From positions 38,126 to 102,125 of the forward strand of contig JFHF01000032.1 of assembly GCA_000648925.1 (NCBI GenBank): a DNA stretch of 64,000 nt, given 5' to 3'. The notes below the pieces were generated by a model. It was given only the letters and a program-made list of their open reading frames with translations. It was not told the origin of the DNA and did not search any database. This stretch comes from Caballeronia jiangsuensis (GTDB lineage Bacteria; Pseudomonadota; Gammaproteobacteria; Burkholderiales; Burkholderiaceae). A program made the position numbers and the translations under genes. Positions 8,349 to 17,115 of this stretch are shown here, piece by piece (positions within the stretch are counted from its first letter, which is position 1; each line of letters opens with the position of its first letter).

Positions 8349-9305
8349 ATGCAATCGACCATCGCGCATACGGCATTCAAAATGCACTCAACCATCGATA
8401 TATCGACCGCCACGCTCGAACTGCCCTTCAAGCGGCCTTTCGACTGGACGCGCATGCTGAAATTCATCGCCGGGCGGGCGTCCGCGGGCGTCGAGTCGGT
8501 TGAAGACGACGTGTATCGGCGTGCGATCGAATGGCAAGGCGACGACGGCACCATCGAAGTCACGCGGCACGAAAGCAGGCATCGGCTCGTCGTGAACGTC
8601 GAGGGCGCGGTGGCGCGCCACGCCGATGCGCTCGCCGCGCCGCTCTCGCGCATGTTCGATCTGCATGTCGATCCACGCGAAATCGCCCGATGCCTCGGCG
8701 ATGACCCGGTGCTCGCTCCACTCGTCGCGGCCGCGCCGGGCTTGCGCGTGCCGGGCGCGTGGTCCGGCTTCGAACTCGTGGTGCGCACGATCGTCGGGCA
8801 ACAGGTGAGCGTGAAAGGCGCATCGACGATCACGAACCGCATCGTGCAGCGCGCGGGGAAAAAGATCGCGGGCCATCCGCACGAAGGCACCGCGTGGCGC
8901 TTTCCCACGCCCGCCGAGCTCGCCGCCGCCGACTTGGAGAAGATCGGCATGCCGACGAAGCGCATCGAGACCGTGCAACGGTTCGCCCACGCGGTGGCGA
9001 CGGGCGCGTTGCCGCTCGACGAACCGGGCGCCGACATCGAACTGCTGAAACGCGACATGCTCGCGATGCCGGGCATCGGGCCGTGGACCGTCGGCTATGT
9101 CGCGATGCGTGCGCTACGCGATCCCGACGCGTGGCCCGACGCCGATCTCGTACTCATGCAGGCGATCGCGCGACGCGATCCGTCGCTTGCGAAGCCTGCC
9201 CAGCAGCGCGCGCGCACCGAGCGCTGGCGTCCGTGGCGCGCCTATGCGGCGATGCACCTGTGGAACGGCGTGGCGATGGAAACGGGACTTGCACGCGGCG
9301 GTTGA
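8349..9305 (+). CDS. alkA: DNA-3-methyladenine glycosylase II (AlkA-like)
   Basis: A 318-residue HhH-GPD glycosylase. An AlkA N-terminal domain occupies ~15-125 (LELPFKRPFDW, then the beta-rich half). It is followed by GQQVSVKGA (~150), the helix-hairpin-helix MPGIGPWT (~240-247) and the catalytic Asp266 in WPDADLVL. The family removes 3-methyladenine and other alkylated bases in base-excision repair. There is no Ada DNA-methyltransferase or AraC domain in front, so this is the free glycosylase rather than the Ada-AlkA fusion. The second ATG at 8382 is an alternative start. Confidence 0.93.
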   Translation: MQSTIAHTAFKMHSTIDISTATLELPFKRPFDWTRMLKFIAGRASAGVESVEDDVYRRAIEWQGDDGTIEVTRHESRHRLVVNVEGAVARHADALAAPLSRMFDLHVDPREIARCLGDDPVLAPLVAAAPGLRVPGAWSGFELVVRTIVGQQVSVKGASTITNRIVQRAGKKIAGHPHEGTAWRFPTPAELAAADLEKIGMPTKRIETVQRFAHAVATGALPLDEPGADIELLKRDMLAMPGIGPWTVGYVAMRALRDPDAWPDADLVLMQAIARRDPSLAKPAQQRARTERWRPWRAYAAMHLWNGVAMETGLARGG

Positions 9306-9381
9306 TATCGCATGCATTGACGGCGATCGCATGTTGCGTGCATTCCGTACGCATGCAAAATGCCGAGAAGCGATGCCGCAT

Positions 9382-10530
9382 TCACCCATGCAATACGAGC
9401 TTCTGCACTCGCCAGTTGAGCAGTTCCGCGACGAACAACGTGTTCTCCGCCGGACACGCCATCTCGTGAATCCATCCGAACTGCTTCTGTTGCTTGCCCG
9501 ATCGCCCGAGCACGCCCAAGAGTTTTCCATCGAGCGATAACTTGTAGATCCTGCCGGGAAACGCATCGGCGGAATACAGGAATTGAGTCGGACCCGGCGA
9601 AATGCAAATGGCCCACGGCGATCCCGGCGCAAACGTGCCCGCCGCGATCGCGGCTTCATCGGGCATGTTGCCGATAGCCGGGCGCGCATCGGGCGGCACG
9701 GGCACGTCGATCGTGAACTGCCGCTGAAAACTCCCTTCTCCGTCGAAGACCTGAATGCGCCGGTTGCTGCGATCGGCGACATAGACCAGGCCGCTTCTGT
9801 CGACGGCAATGCTGTGAGGCGTATGGAATTGCCCCGGCTCCTTGCCGCGCTCGCCCCAGGACTTGAGCCAGTTGCCGTCCTTGTCGACCTTCGCGACGCG
9901 CGAATTGATGTATCCGTCGCTGATGTACGTGTTGCCCGCGGCATCCCAAGCGACATCCGTGACTTGTCGAAAGCGGCCGGGCTCCGAAGGCAACGGCGGA
10001 TTCGGATGCTTGAGCGGCGCGGTGTCTTCATCCGATGCTTCCTGCTTGCGTCCGAACACCATCGCGACACGGCCTTCGGGCGTGAACTTGATGATCATGT
10101 CCGAGCCCTTGTCCGTCACCCACACGTTGTCCTGCCGATCCACCTTGACCGTATGCGCGAACGACCACGCATAAAGGTTATGGCCGATCTCGCGCACGAA
10201 ACGTCCGTTGCGATCGAATTCGAGCAATTGCGCCGCGGCCGCGCCATATGCGGGGCCGATGCTATTGCCGCGCGGAAGCACGAAGATATGTCCCGCCGAA
10301 TTGAGCGCGACGCCGGAGCATTCGCCGAAATACACGTCGCGCGGCAAGCGCACCGGATCGGGAACGGAGTCGTAGGCAATGGCCGGCACGTCGTTGTCGG
10401 CGTAAGCGAGATGCGGAAAGAGCGCGAGCGCGGCGGCGCTCTGGCCCGCTAGCATCAGAAAGCGCCGGCGGCTTGCAGCGCCTGGCGTCATGTCGCAACA
10501 TGGGCAGTACATCGAGTGTCGAAGACTCAC
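9382..10530 (-). CDS. Tat-exported NHL-repeat protein (6-bladed propeller)
   Basis: About 382 residues. A twin-arginine signal (SRRRFLML, then AAALALFPHLAYA) is followed by NHL beta-propeller repeats (e.g. PHSIAVDRSGLVYVADRSNRRIQVFD; FHTPHS, TDVAWDAAGNTYISDG). The layout matches exported proteins annotated near peptidyl-alpha-hydroxyglycine amidating lyase. The GTG at 10530 is favoured because AGGAGGG lies six bases upstream; an ATG at 10491 would also keep the Tat motif. The longer start adds CPCC near the N-terminus. The role is unknown; a folded, cofactor- or metal-containing periplasmic propeller is inferred from Tat export. Confidence 0.85.
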   Translation of the reverse strand: MSLRHSMYCPCCDMTPGAASRRRFLMLAGQSAAALALFPHLAYADNDVPAIAYDSVPDPVRLPRDVYFGECSGVALNSAGHIFVLPRGNSIGPAYGAAAAQLLEFDRNGRFVREIGHNLYAWSFAHTVKVDRQDNVWVTDKGSDMIIKFTPEGRVAMVFGRKQEASDEDTAPLKHPNPPLPSEPGRFRQVTDVAWDAAGNTYISDGYINSRVAKVDKDGNWLKSWGERGKEPGQFHTPHSIAVDRSGLVYVADRSNRRIQVFDGEGSFQRQFTIDVPVPPDARPAIGNMPDEAAIAAGTFAPGSPWAICISPGPTQFLYSADAFPGRIYKLSLDGKLLGVLGRSGKQQKQFGWIHEMACPAENTLFVAELLNWRVQKLVLHG

Positions 10531-10670
10531 TGTTACCCTCCTCTTGTTCGTCGCCTGCAATGATGAACATCGATGGTCGGCTTGCTTCGCGATGCGAGAG
10601 GAAGTGTAGTGCATGAATCGCATTATTCACATGCGCGTACTTTTACCGCTTTCAATGCTGAAAGGACATC

Positions 10671-11102
10671 ATGACCGAATCCTGGCAATATCAAGTTCGA
10701 ATCCGGCTCGCGCCCGAATACGCGGCTCTGGCGCGTCAAGACCCTGCGAGCGAAAAGCTCGCGCCGATCAACGGGGTGCTCATCAGGCACGCTGCCCAAT
10801 TGAAATGCCAGTACGACGCCTTCGCCGACTACGTGGCGCAAGCGGAGCGCGATGGCATCGAGCACTATCCGCTTTATCGATGGACGCGCGAAACCATCGA
10901 AAATCCCGCTAAAAAGGCGAAATATCTCGAAGCGTTCACGCTCTATGTGAATGGCGACGAAGTCTATGACAAGGCGCTCGCCGATGCATTGGAGGAAGCG
11001 CTTCGGTTACTCGCGAGCGATGCGATCATCGATATCCGCAAGCTCGACACGAACCCCGCAAACAATCCACAACCGCCTTCGTATAACAATTCACGAGGTT
11101 GA
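10671..11102 (+). CDS. Conserved-looking hypothetical protein
   Basis: A 143-residue soluble protein with no signal peptide or membrane segment. It has a good ribosome site (GAAAGGACATC-ATG). The sequence is mainly alpha-helical with regular charge and ends in a disordered Asn/Pro-rich tail (NPANNPQPPSYNNSRG). I do not recognise the family. It is divergent from the NHL gene and upstream of the TetR gene, so it may be the TetR partner, but nothing in it indicates a reaction. Confidence 0.75.
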   Translation: MTESWQYQVRIRLAPEYAALARQDPASEKLAPINGVLIRHAAQLKCQYDAFADYVAQAERDGIEHYPLYRWTRETIENPAKKAKYLEAFTLYVNGDEVYDKALADALEEALRLLASDAIIDIRKLDTNPANNPQPPSYNNSRG

Positions 11103-11126
11103 CGTCGTGCATCCCTCGCGCTAAGG

Positions 11127-11144
11127 TTTGGTAAATCAACCAAA
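11127..11144. promoter_or_regulatory. Candidate TetR operator
   Basis: TTTGGT-AAATCA-ACCAAA is an 18-bp inverted repeat ending 7 bp before the chosen ATG of the TetR-family gene. The position suits autoregulation. It is inferred from symmetry and location only. Confidence 0.5.
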
Positions 11145-11151
11145 ATCCGGA

Positions 11152-11712
11152 ATGCGCCCCGTGCAGGATCGTCGTCAAACCATACTCGAAGCCGCGCTCG
11201 CCACTTTGCGCGAAGAAGGCTATTCGGGCTTTACGCAACCGCGCGTCGCCGCGCGCGCGGGCGTGCGTCAGAGTCATCTCACGTACTATTATCCGACGCG
11301 TCTCGCGTTGATCGAAGCCGTCGCGCGCACCGCGATCGACGGCCAGCTCGCCGCCGTCGATGCCTTCGCGGGCGAAGCGTCGCTCAAGGTCACGGCGGCA
11401 TCGATCGCCAATGTCGCGATACGCCACGAGAACACCCGCGTGCTGATGGCGCTCGCGCAAGCCGCCGACGAAGAGCCGACCATCCGCAGCCTCTTTCGCG
11501 AACTCGCGGACGGCGTCGCGGTGCGCATCACGCGCATGCTCGAAGCAATGGGCCTCGCCGTGACGAAAGAGCATGTGGCGATGGTGCATGCGCTCGTCGT
11601 CGGGCTTGCGGTCATCGATCTCGCGATGGGCCGCTCGGACGGCAAGCGCCGCGCGAGCAGCGCCATCGAAACCTTGTTCTCGCTGCTGCACGACGAATCG
11701 AAGCCTTCGTAA
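11152..11712 (+). CDS. TetR-family transcriptional regulator
   Basis: A 186-residue protein when started at ATG 11152. The N-terminal helix-turn-helix is clear (ILEAALATLREEGYSGFTQPRVAARAGVRQSHLTYYYPTR split over ~8-50). The C-terminal helical domain is ligand-binding. An upstream in-frame TTG at 11128 lies inside the operator-like repeat and is less likely. The gene converges on the 2-hydroxyacid dehydrogenase gene with only 9 bp between stops. The regulated gene could be itself, the upstream hypothetical gene or something distant. Confidence 0.9.
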   Translation: MRPVQDRRQTILEAALATLREEGYSGFTQPRVAARAGVRQSHLTYYYPTRLALIEAVARTAIDGQLAAVDAFAGEASLKVTAASIANVAIRHENTRVLMALAQAADEEPTIRSLFRELADGVAVRITRMLEAMGLAVTKEHVAMVHALVVGLAVIDLAMGRSDGKRRASSAIETLFSLLHDESKPS

Positions 11713-11721
11713 GCGGATCGA

Positions 11722-12675
11722 TCACGCCTTGCGCGCGTCGAGCCATTCGACGATATTGCGCACCGTATCGCCATAAAACGTGCGATATAGCTCCTCCGAT
11801 ACATAGCCGATATGCGGCGTCGCCAGCACGTTCGGCAGCGCGCGCAGCGGGTCGTTTGCAGCGAGCGGCTCTTCGTCGTACACGTCGATGGCCGCGCCCG
11901 CGAGCCTGCCCGATTTCAACGCATCGACAAGCGCAACGCTATCGACGATGGGCCCGCGCGACGTATTCACGATACGGCTCGTCGGCTTCATCTGCGCGAG
12001 TTCCTTCACGCCGACGAGATGATGCGTGCGCTCGCTCAGGCGCACGTGAACCGAGAGCACATCGGAAGTCCTGAAGAGCGTGTCCTTGTCGACGAGTTGC
12101 ACGCCCTTTTCTTCGGCGCGCTCCCGCGTGAGGTTCTGGCTCCACGCGATCACGTTCATGCGAAACGCGCGCCCTATCACACCGACCGCCGATCCCACGC
12201 GCCCGAGTCCGAGCAGGCCGAGCGTCTTGCCCGCCAGTTCGGTGCCGAGACCCACCTGCCAGCCGCCTTCCTTCAGCGAGCGGTTTTCGGCGGGGATATT
12301 GCGCATCATCGCGAGAATCAGCGCCCACGTGAATTCGATCGTCGGTGTGGACGCGTAGCCCGTGTGACGCACTTCGATGCCGCGTGCGGCCGCGGCTTCG
12401 AGATCGATCGATGCATTGGCCGCGCCCGTCGACGCAATCAGCTTCAGGTTCGGCAGATGGTCGATGATGTCGCGCGAGAACGGCGTGCGCTCGCGCATGG
12501 CACAAACGACGTCGAAGGGCCGCAGGCGTTCGAGCAGCGCATCGCGTTCGGCGATGTGATCGTTGAACACGGTGATCGTCGCGCGTCCGTCGAGCGGCGA
12601 CCAGTCGGCCATGGAAAGCGTGACATGCTGATAGTCGTCGAGAACGGCGACCTTGATCGGATCGGATGTGGCCAT
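11722..12675 (-). CDS. D-2-hydroxyacid dehydrogenase family protein
   Basis: A 317-residue NAD(P)-dependent dehydrogenase of the phosphoglycerate/formate dehydrogenase superfamily. Signatures are the Rossmann loop GLLGLGRVGSAVG (~150), the catalytic Arg in NTSRGPIVD (~240), Glu in DVYDEEPL (~268) and His in TPHIGYV (~290). It reduces a 2-keto acid to a D-2-hydroxyacid or the reverse. The start at 12675 (MATSDPIKVAVLDDY) fits the family N-terminus; the longer frame upstream is not conserved-looking. The substrate is unknown. Confidence 0.92.
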   Translation of the reverse strand: MATSDPIKVAVLDDYQHVTLSMADWSPLDGRATITVFNDHIAERDALLERLRPFDVVCAMRERTPFSRDIIDHLPNLKLIASTGAANASIDLEAAAARGIEVRHTGYASTPTIEFTWALILAMMRNIPAENRSLKEGGWQVGLGTELAGKTLGLLGLGRVGSAVGVIGRAFRMNVIAWSQNLTRERAEEKGVQLVDKDTLFRTSDVLSVHVRLSERTHHLVGVKELAQMKPTSRIVNTSRGPIVDSVALVDALKSGRLAGAAIDVYDEEPLAANDPLRALPNVLATPHIGYVSEELYRTFYGDTVRNIVEWLDARKA

Positions 12676-12939
12676 GATGGTTTCGTCGGATTTGTTATTA
12701 CGAATGGATCGAGCGGCAGCCGCCAGTGTGACGCAATGCGCTAATTTATGTCGCGCGCGGCCTCGGCGAGCCTCCATGAAACCCGGCAAAGCCTTGCTGC
12801 ATAAGCCCGCGCGCCATCTCCGAATACATGACATGGCGTGAAATAAGTTACCGCGGGACTTCACGCGAGCCCTTCTCTATAGTCACTTCCGTCGCCACAC
12901 GAAACGCAACGTGGCCTTGAGAACCGAGAAGGACATCCC

Positions 12940-14004
12940 GTGAAAAACAGATCGACTTTCGCTTCAAACGTCCGCGTTGCTTCCGCCTCCGACGCGAATT
13001 CCAGCAAGCGCCGCGTGCGCCAGTTGCTGGTCGTCGCGGCGGCCGCCGCCCTCACGCTGTGCAGCAGTTCCGCCTTCGCCGGCTGGGCGCGCGGCGGCAC
13101 GGCCTACACCGGCCGCGGCGAATATCAGGGCGCGCACGTCGGTTCCTGCGGCGGCGGAAGCTGCTCGCATGCGGGCGCGGTCGAAAATCCGTGGGGCCGC
13201 GTCGGCACCAACTCCGGCACCGTGACGCGCACCGCGCCCGGCCAGTTCTCCAACTCCGGCACCGCCTACGGCCCGAACGGCCGCTCGGTGCAGCACGCGG
13301 GCGACACGAGCTGCGCCGGCGGCAGTTGCACGCACAACGGCAGCGCGACCGGCCCGAACGGCAAGACCGCGACCGGCAACGATACCGTGACGCGCACGGC
13401 GCCCGGACAATACTCGTCGTCGGGCTCGGTGACGGGGCCCAACGGCAACACGTCGACGCACTCCGCATCGACGAACTGCGCGGGTTATACGTGCAACCGC
13501 TCCGGCACCGTCAACACGGCGAACGGCGGCACGGTGGCGCATTCGGGCAGCGCGACGAGCGTAGCGCCGGGCGTGGTCACGACCTCGGGCACCGCGACGG
13601 TCACGAACGGCTCGCATAGCACGACGGTCGTCGGCGGCGGCACGGTCACGTCGAGCACGACGGTGGTTGCCACGGCGCCGGTCGTCACCGGGACGACGGT
13701 CGTTGCCGCGCCGGTGATCGTGCCGCCCCCGCCGTCTTCCACGACAGTGGTAGTCGCACCGCCCCCGGCTTCGTCGACGGTCGTGGTCACGCCGCCTCCG
13801 CCGCCGCCCGCCAAGACCGTGGTCGTCGCACCGGCCCCGGCTCCGGTCAAGACGGTGGTGGTCGCGCCGGCCCCGGCTCCGGTCAAGACGGTGTATGTCG
13901 CACCGCCGCCGCCCGCGAAGGTGGTTTATGTCGTACCGCACCGCGCGGTCCTGATCCCGGGCCATTGGGTCGGCCGCTTCTGGATTCCCGCTCACTGGGC
14001 ATAA
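12940..14004 (+). CDS. Secreted Cys/Gly/Thr repeat protein with Pro/Val-rich tail
   Basis: A 354-residue exported protein not recognised as a named family. A long signal peptide (~1-47, ending SSSAFA) leads into three degenerate ~48-residue repeats. Each has TRTAPGQ(F/Y)S-SG, GPNG and a Cys pair (SCGGGSC, SCAGGSC, NCAGYTC). A Val/Thr stretch and a Pro-rich block follow, with the 12-residue unit VVVAPAPAPVKT in tandem. The C-terminus ends in a Trp motif (IPGHWVGRFWIPAHW), as in several YXWQ/WxxxH exported proteins. Start is GTG after GAAGGAC. A strong terminator follows. A cell-surface or periplasmic structural role is inferred. Confidence 0.85.
   Translation: MKNRSTFASNVRVASASDANSSKRRVRQLLVVAAAAALTLCSSSAFAGWARGGTAYTGRGEYQGAHVGSCGGGSCSHAGAVENPWGRVGTNSGTVTRTAPGQFSNSGTAYGPNGRSVQHAGDTSCAGGSCTHNGSATGPNGKTATGNDTVTRTAPGQYSSSGSVTGPNGNTSTHSASTNCAGYTCNRSGTVNTANGGTVAHSGSATSVAPGVVTTSGTATVTNGSHSTTVVGGGTVTSSTTVVATAPVVTGTTVVAAPVIVPPPPSSTTVVVAPPPASSTVVVTPPPPPPAKTVVVAPAPAPVKTVVVAPAPAPVKTVYVAPPPPAKVVYVVPHRAVLIPGHWVGRFWIPAHWA
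13816..13920 (+). repeat. In-gene tandem repeat coding VVVAPAPAPVKT
   Basis: Nearly identical 36-bp units encode VVVAPAPAPVKT twice, followed by a diverged VYVAPPPPAKV unit. The length keeps the frame, so copy number could change without disrupting the protein. Confidence 0.6.
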
Positions 14005-14017
14005 GCGGGCATCGACG

Positions 14018-14058
14018 AAAACGAAGGCCGGCCGCATGCGCGCCGGCCTTCTCGTTTT
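14018..14058 (+). terminator. Intrinsic terminator after the repeat-protein gene
   Basis: A 9-bp GC-rich stem, AAGGCCGGC (14024-14032) and GCCGGCCTT (14042-14050), with a 9-nt loop. It is flanked by AAAACGA on the left and ends in CTCGTTTT. It sits 14 bp past the stop codon and separates this gene from the TAXI gene. Confidence 0.85.
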
Positions 14059-14159
14059 GTGCGCACCTCGCGTTACACTGCGAATCAACGCCGCTTCCGA
14101 CACAGACACGACATGCTCCATGTCTTTCCCGGCACACAAGCAGTGACCACCGCACGCGC

Positions 14160-15515
14160 ATGACGAGGCATGGCATGAAACGCCCGCATCTGCCTCGCGA
14201 TCATGCAAAAGGCGTCCTGCACGACATCACGTGGACGGCCGGTCCCGTCGTGCTGGTCATTGCGATCATCGTCGCGCTCGTCTACTGGCTCGTCGATCCC
14301 GCGCCGCCCAAAACCATCACGATGAGCGCGGGCCAGCCCGACAGCTCGTTCTACGTCATCTCGCAGGAATACGCGAAGCTGCTCGCGCGTAACGGCATCA
14401 CGCTGAAAGTGTTGCCCTCGGACGGCTCCGTGCAGAACCTCGAACGCCTGCTCGATCCGAAGCAGCACGTCGATCTCGCGCTCGTGCAAGGCGGTATCGC
14501 GACGAGGGAAGAAGCGTCGAATCTGATATCGCTCGGCAGCGTGTCGTATGTGCCGCTCGTCGTGTTCTATCGCGGCAAGGGGCTCACGCTGCTGTCGCAA
14601 CTCGAAGGCAAGCGCATCGCTATCGGCCGCGAAGGCAGCGGCACGCGCACGCTCTCGCTGAAGCTATTGGAAGCCAACGGCATCTATCCAGGCGGCGATA
14701 CGAAGCTTCTGCCGACAGACGGCCTGCAAGCAGCCACGCAACTCGTCAGCAACGAAGCCGACGCGGTCTTTCTCTCCGGCGACTCCGCGACGCGCGGCCT
14801 GATGCTGCGCCTCTTGCGCGTGCCCGGCATCTCGGTGATGGACTTCAACGAAGCCCTCGCGTATACGCGCCTTTTCCCTTATCTCGACGATATCGAACTG
14901 CCCCCAGGCGTGCTCGATCTCGGCCGGCGCATCCCGCCGGAGTCCGTGCATCTGATCAGCCCGACCGTCGAACTGGTCGCGCGGCCGACTCTGCATCCGG
15001 CGTTATCCGACCTGCTCATCGAAGCGGCGCAGGAAGTTCACGGCACGGCTGGCTTGCTGCAACGCGCGGGTCAGTTCCCGAGTCCTGTCGCGCACGAGTT
15101 TCCGATCAGCGAGGATGCCAGCCGTTATTACCGCTCGGGCAAGAGCTTTCTTTATCGAACGCTGCCGTTCTGGCTCGCGAATATCGCGGATCGCGCGCTC
15201 GTATTATTGCTGCCCGTCGCGGTACTGATCTTTCCCGCGCTACGTCTCGTGCCCGCGCTGTATCGATGGCGCGTGCGCTCGCGCATCTACCGCTATTACG
15301 GTGCGCTGATCGCGGTGGAGCGCGGCGCGATGCGCGTCACCAGCGAAGAAGAGCGGCGCGCATTGCTGGTCGAACTCGATTACATAGAAGAATCGCTGGA
15401 TACGATCAGGCTGCCGCTCGCTCACGCCGATGCGCTCTACGTCCTGCGCGAGCACGTCAGCTTCGTGCGCTCGCGCCTGACTGAAGGGTCGCGGCGAGAC
15501 AAGAGCATGGCCTAA
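14160..15515 (+). CDS. Membrane-tethered TAXI-family solute-binding protein
   Basis: A 451-residue protein. One membrane helix (~26-45) is followed by a TAXI/TRAP periplasmic ligand-binding domain (~53-330; ITMSAGQPDSSFYVISQEYA, DLALVQGGIAT, GREGSGTR). A second membrane helix (~340-368) leads to an ~80-residue charged cytoplasmic tail (EEERRALLVELDYIEESLDTI). Free TAXI proteins feed TRAP permeases, but no DctM/DctQ-like gene is nearby. The tethered form with a cytoplasmic tail suggests sensing or partner binding rather than simple uptake. It precedes the phospholipase-D gene by 13 bp, so the two are probably co-transcribed. Confidence 0.88.
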   Translation: MTRHGMKRPHLPRDHAKGVLHDITWTAGPVVLVIAIIVALVYWLVDPAPPKTITMSAGQPDSSFYVISQEYAKLLARNGITLKVLPSDGSVQNLERLLDPKQHVDLALVQGGIATREEASNLISLGSVSYVPLVVFYRGKGLTLLSQLEGKRIAIGREGSGTRTLSLKLLEANGIYPGGDTKLLPTDGLQAATQLVSNEADAVFLSGDSATRGLMLRLLRVPGISVMDFNEALAYTRLFPYLDDIELPPGVLDLGRRIPPESVHLISPTVELVARPTLHPALSDLLIEAAQEVHGTAGLLQRAGQFPSPVAHEFPISEDASRYYRSGKSFLYRTLPFWLANIADRALVLLLPVAVLIFPALRLVPALYRWRVRSRIYRYYGALIAVERGAMRVTSEEERRALLVELDYIEESLDTIRLPLAHADALYVLREHVSFVRSRLTEGSRRDKSMA

Positions 15516-15528
15516 CCGAGGGTGCGCG

Positions 15529-17085
15529 ATGAAACTTCGTACATGGTTCGCCGTTGCGTCGATGCTGCTGATGTCGGCATGCGCGAGCCTTCCGCCTCAA
15601 ACCGGACGCATTGACACACACGCCCTCACCGACACCGCGAACACGCGCCTCGGCACAGCCTTCGCCGCGAGCGAGGCCGCGCATCCCGGCGACAATGCGT
15701 TTCATTTGCTATCGGATGGCACGGACGCGCTCATCGCGCGCGTGATCCTGAGCGAGACCGCCGATCGCACGCTCGATCTCCAGTACTACATCTGGCACGA
15801 CGATCTGACGGGCCGTGAAATGGCCGCATCGATCATGCGCGCAGCCGATCGCGGCGTGCGCGTGCGCCTTTTGCTCGACGACCTCGGTACCAACGCCGAC
15901 GATCAGTTCCTGCTCGCGCTCGCATCGCATCCGAACGTGCAGGTGCGGCTTTTCAACCCGGTGGCGAATCGCACCTTCAAAAAACTGGGCTCGGCGGCCG
16001 AGTTCTTTCGCGTGAATCGCCGCATGCATAACAAGGCGCTCATCGCCGATAACCAGGCTGCGATTCTCGGCGGCCGCAATATCGGCGACGAATACTTCGG
16101 CGCATCGAGCACGGTCGCGTTCGGCGATCTCGACGTGCTCGTGCACGGGCCTGTCGTGCCCGAGGTATCCACTGCATTCGATCTTTACTGGAACTCGGAT
16201 GCGGCCTATCCGATCGATAACCTGATGCGACGTCACGCCGATCCCGACGCCCTTGCGGGCTATCGCGAGAAGCTCAATGCCTATCTGTTGTCGGAGACGC
16301 ATTCGCCTTATGTGGCGCAAGTGCGCGAACGTCTCGCGAGCGTGATCCAGCAGCGCGACGCCTCGTTTTCGTGGGGCAAGGCGACGCTGCTCTACGACGA
16401 TCCCGCGAAAATCACGCGCGCGCCCGGCGACACCGAAGGCCATCTGATGTCGCAATTCAAGGCATTGAATCTCGATCCCGACAAGGACATGCTGATCGTG
16501 TCGCCCTATTTCGTGCCGCGCGAGGAAGGCGTGCGATGGCTGCGATCGATGACATCGCGCGGCGTGCGCGTCACCGTGCTCACGAATTCGCTCGCCGCCA
16601 CCGATGTCGCCGCAGTGCATGCGGGTTATCAGCGCTATCGCAAGGACATGCTCGAAGCGGGCGTGCGCCTGTATGAGCTCAAGCCCGTCGCATCGACGGA
16701 TAACGCCAAGAGCGTGAAGAAGTCCACGTTCGGATCGTCGAAGGCGTCGCTGCATGCGAAGACGTATGTGTTCGACCGCAAGCGCATCTTCATCGGCTCG
16801 ATGAACCTCGACCCGCGTTCCGTGGAGTTGAATACGGAGATCGGCGTCTATTGCGAAAGCGCGGAAGCGGCCGAACAAGTGGCGGATGGCATCGGCGCGA
16901 ATATCGATCGCATCGCGTGGCGTGTCGAGTTGCAAGATGACGGCAACGGCGGCACGCACATGGTATGGATCGACACCGACGCCAACGGCAACACGACCCG
17001 GCTCGACAGCGAGCCGGACGTGTCTGCGATGAAGCGCGCGGGCATCTGGATGCTGAGCATCCTGCCGATCGAATCGCAGTTGTGA
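15529..17085 (+). CDS. Phospholipase D-family lipoprotein
   Basis: A 518-residue protein with a lipobox (LMSAC, Cys18) and two HKD motifs: HNKALIADN at 167-175, and H409-x-K411-x4-D416 followed by GSMNLDPRS. Two HKD motifs form one active site in the cardiolipin synthase / phosphatidyltransferase family. As a lipoprotein it would act on the periplasmic side of a membrane, on phospholipid head groups. It resembles periplasmic PLD proteins rather than the integral ClsA. The close upstream TAXI gene is the probable operon partner. Confidence 0.92.
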   Translation: MKLRTWFAVASMLLMSACASLPPQTGRIDTHALTDTANTRLGTAFAASEAAHPGDNAFHLLSDGTDALIARVILSETADRTLDLQYYIWHDDLTGREMAASIMRAADRGVRVRLLLDDLGTNADDQFLLALASHPNVQVRLFNPVANRTFKKLGSAAEFFRVNRRMHNKALIADNQAAILGGRNIGDEYFGASSTVAFGDLDVLVHGPVVPEVSTAFDLYWNSDAAYPIDNLMRRHADPDALAGYREKLNAYLLSETHSPYVAQVRERLASVIQQRDASFSWGKATLLYDDPAKITRAPGDTEGHLMSQFKALNLDPDKDMLIVSPYFVPREEGVRWLRSMTSRGVRVTVLTNSLAATDVAAVHAGYQRYRKDMLEAGVRLYELKPVASTDNAKSVKKSTFGSSKASLHAKTYVFDRKRIFIGSMNLDPRSVELNTEIGVYCESAEAAEQVADGIGANIDRIAWRVELQDDGNGGTHMVWIDTDANGNTTRLDSEPDVSAMKRAGIWMLSILPIESQL

Positions 17086-17115
17086 GCCGCGCGCTTCCCG
17101 GCACTCATCACCGCT

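Noticed and set aside
13485..13886. A 133-codon minus-strand frame rich in Gly/Thr/Val opposite the repeat protein
   Set aside because: It arises from the Pro/Val repeats read backwards and has no start context.
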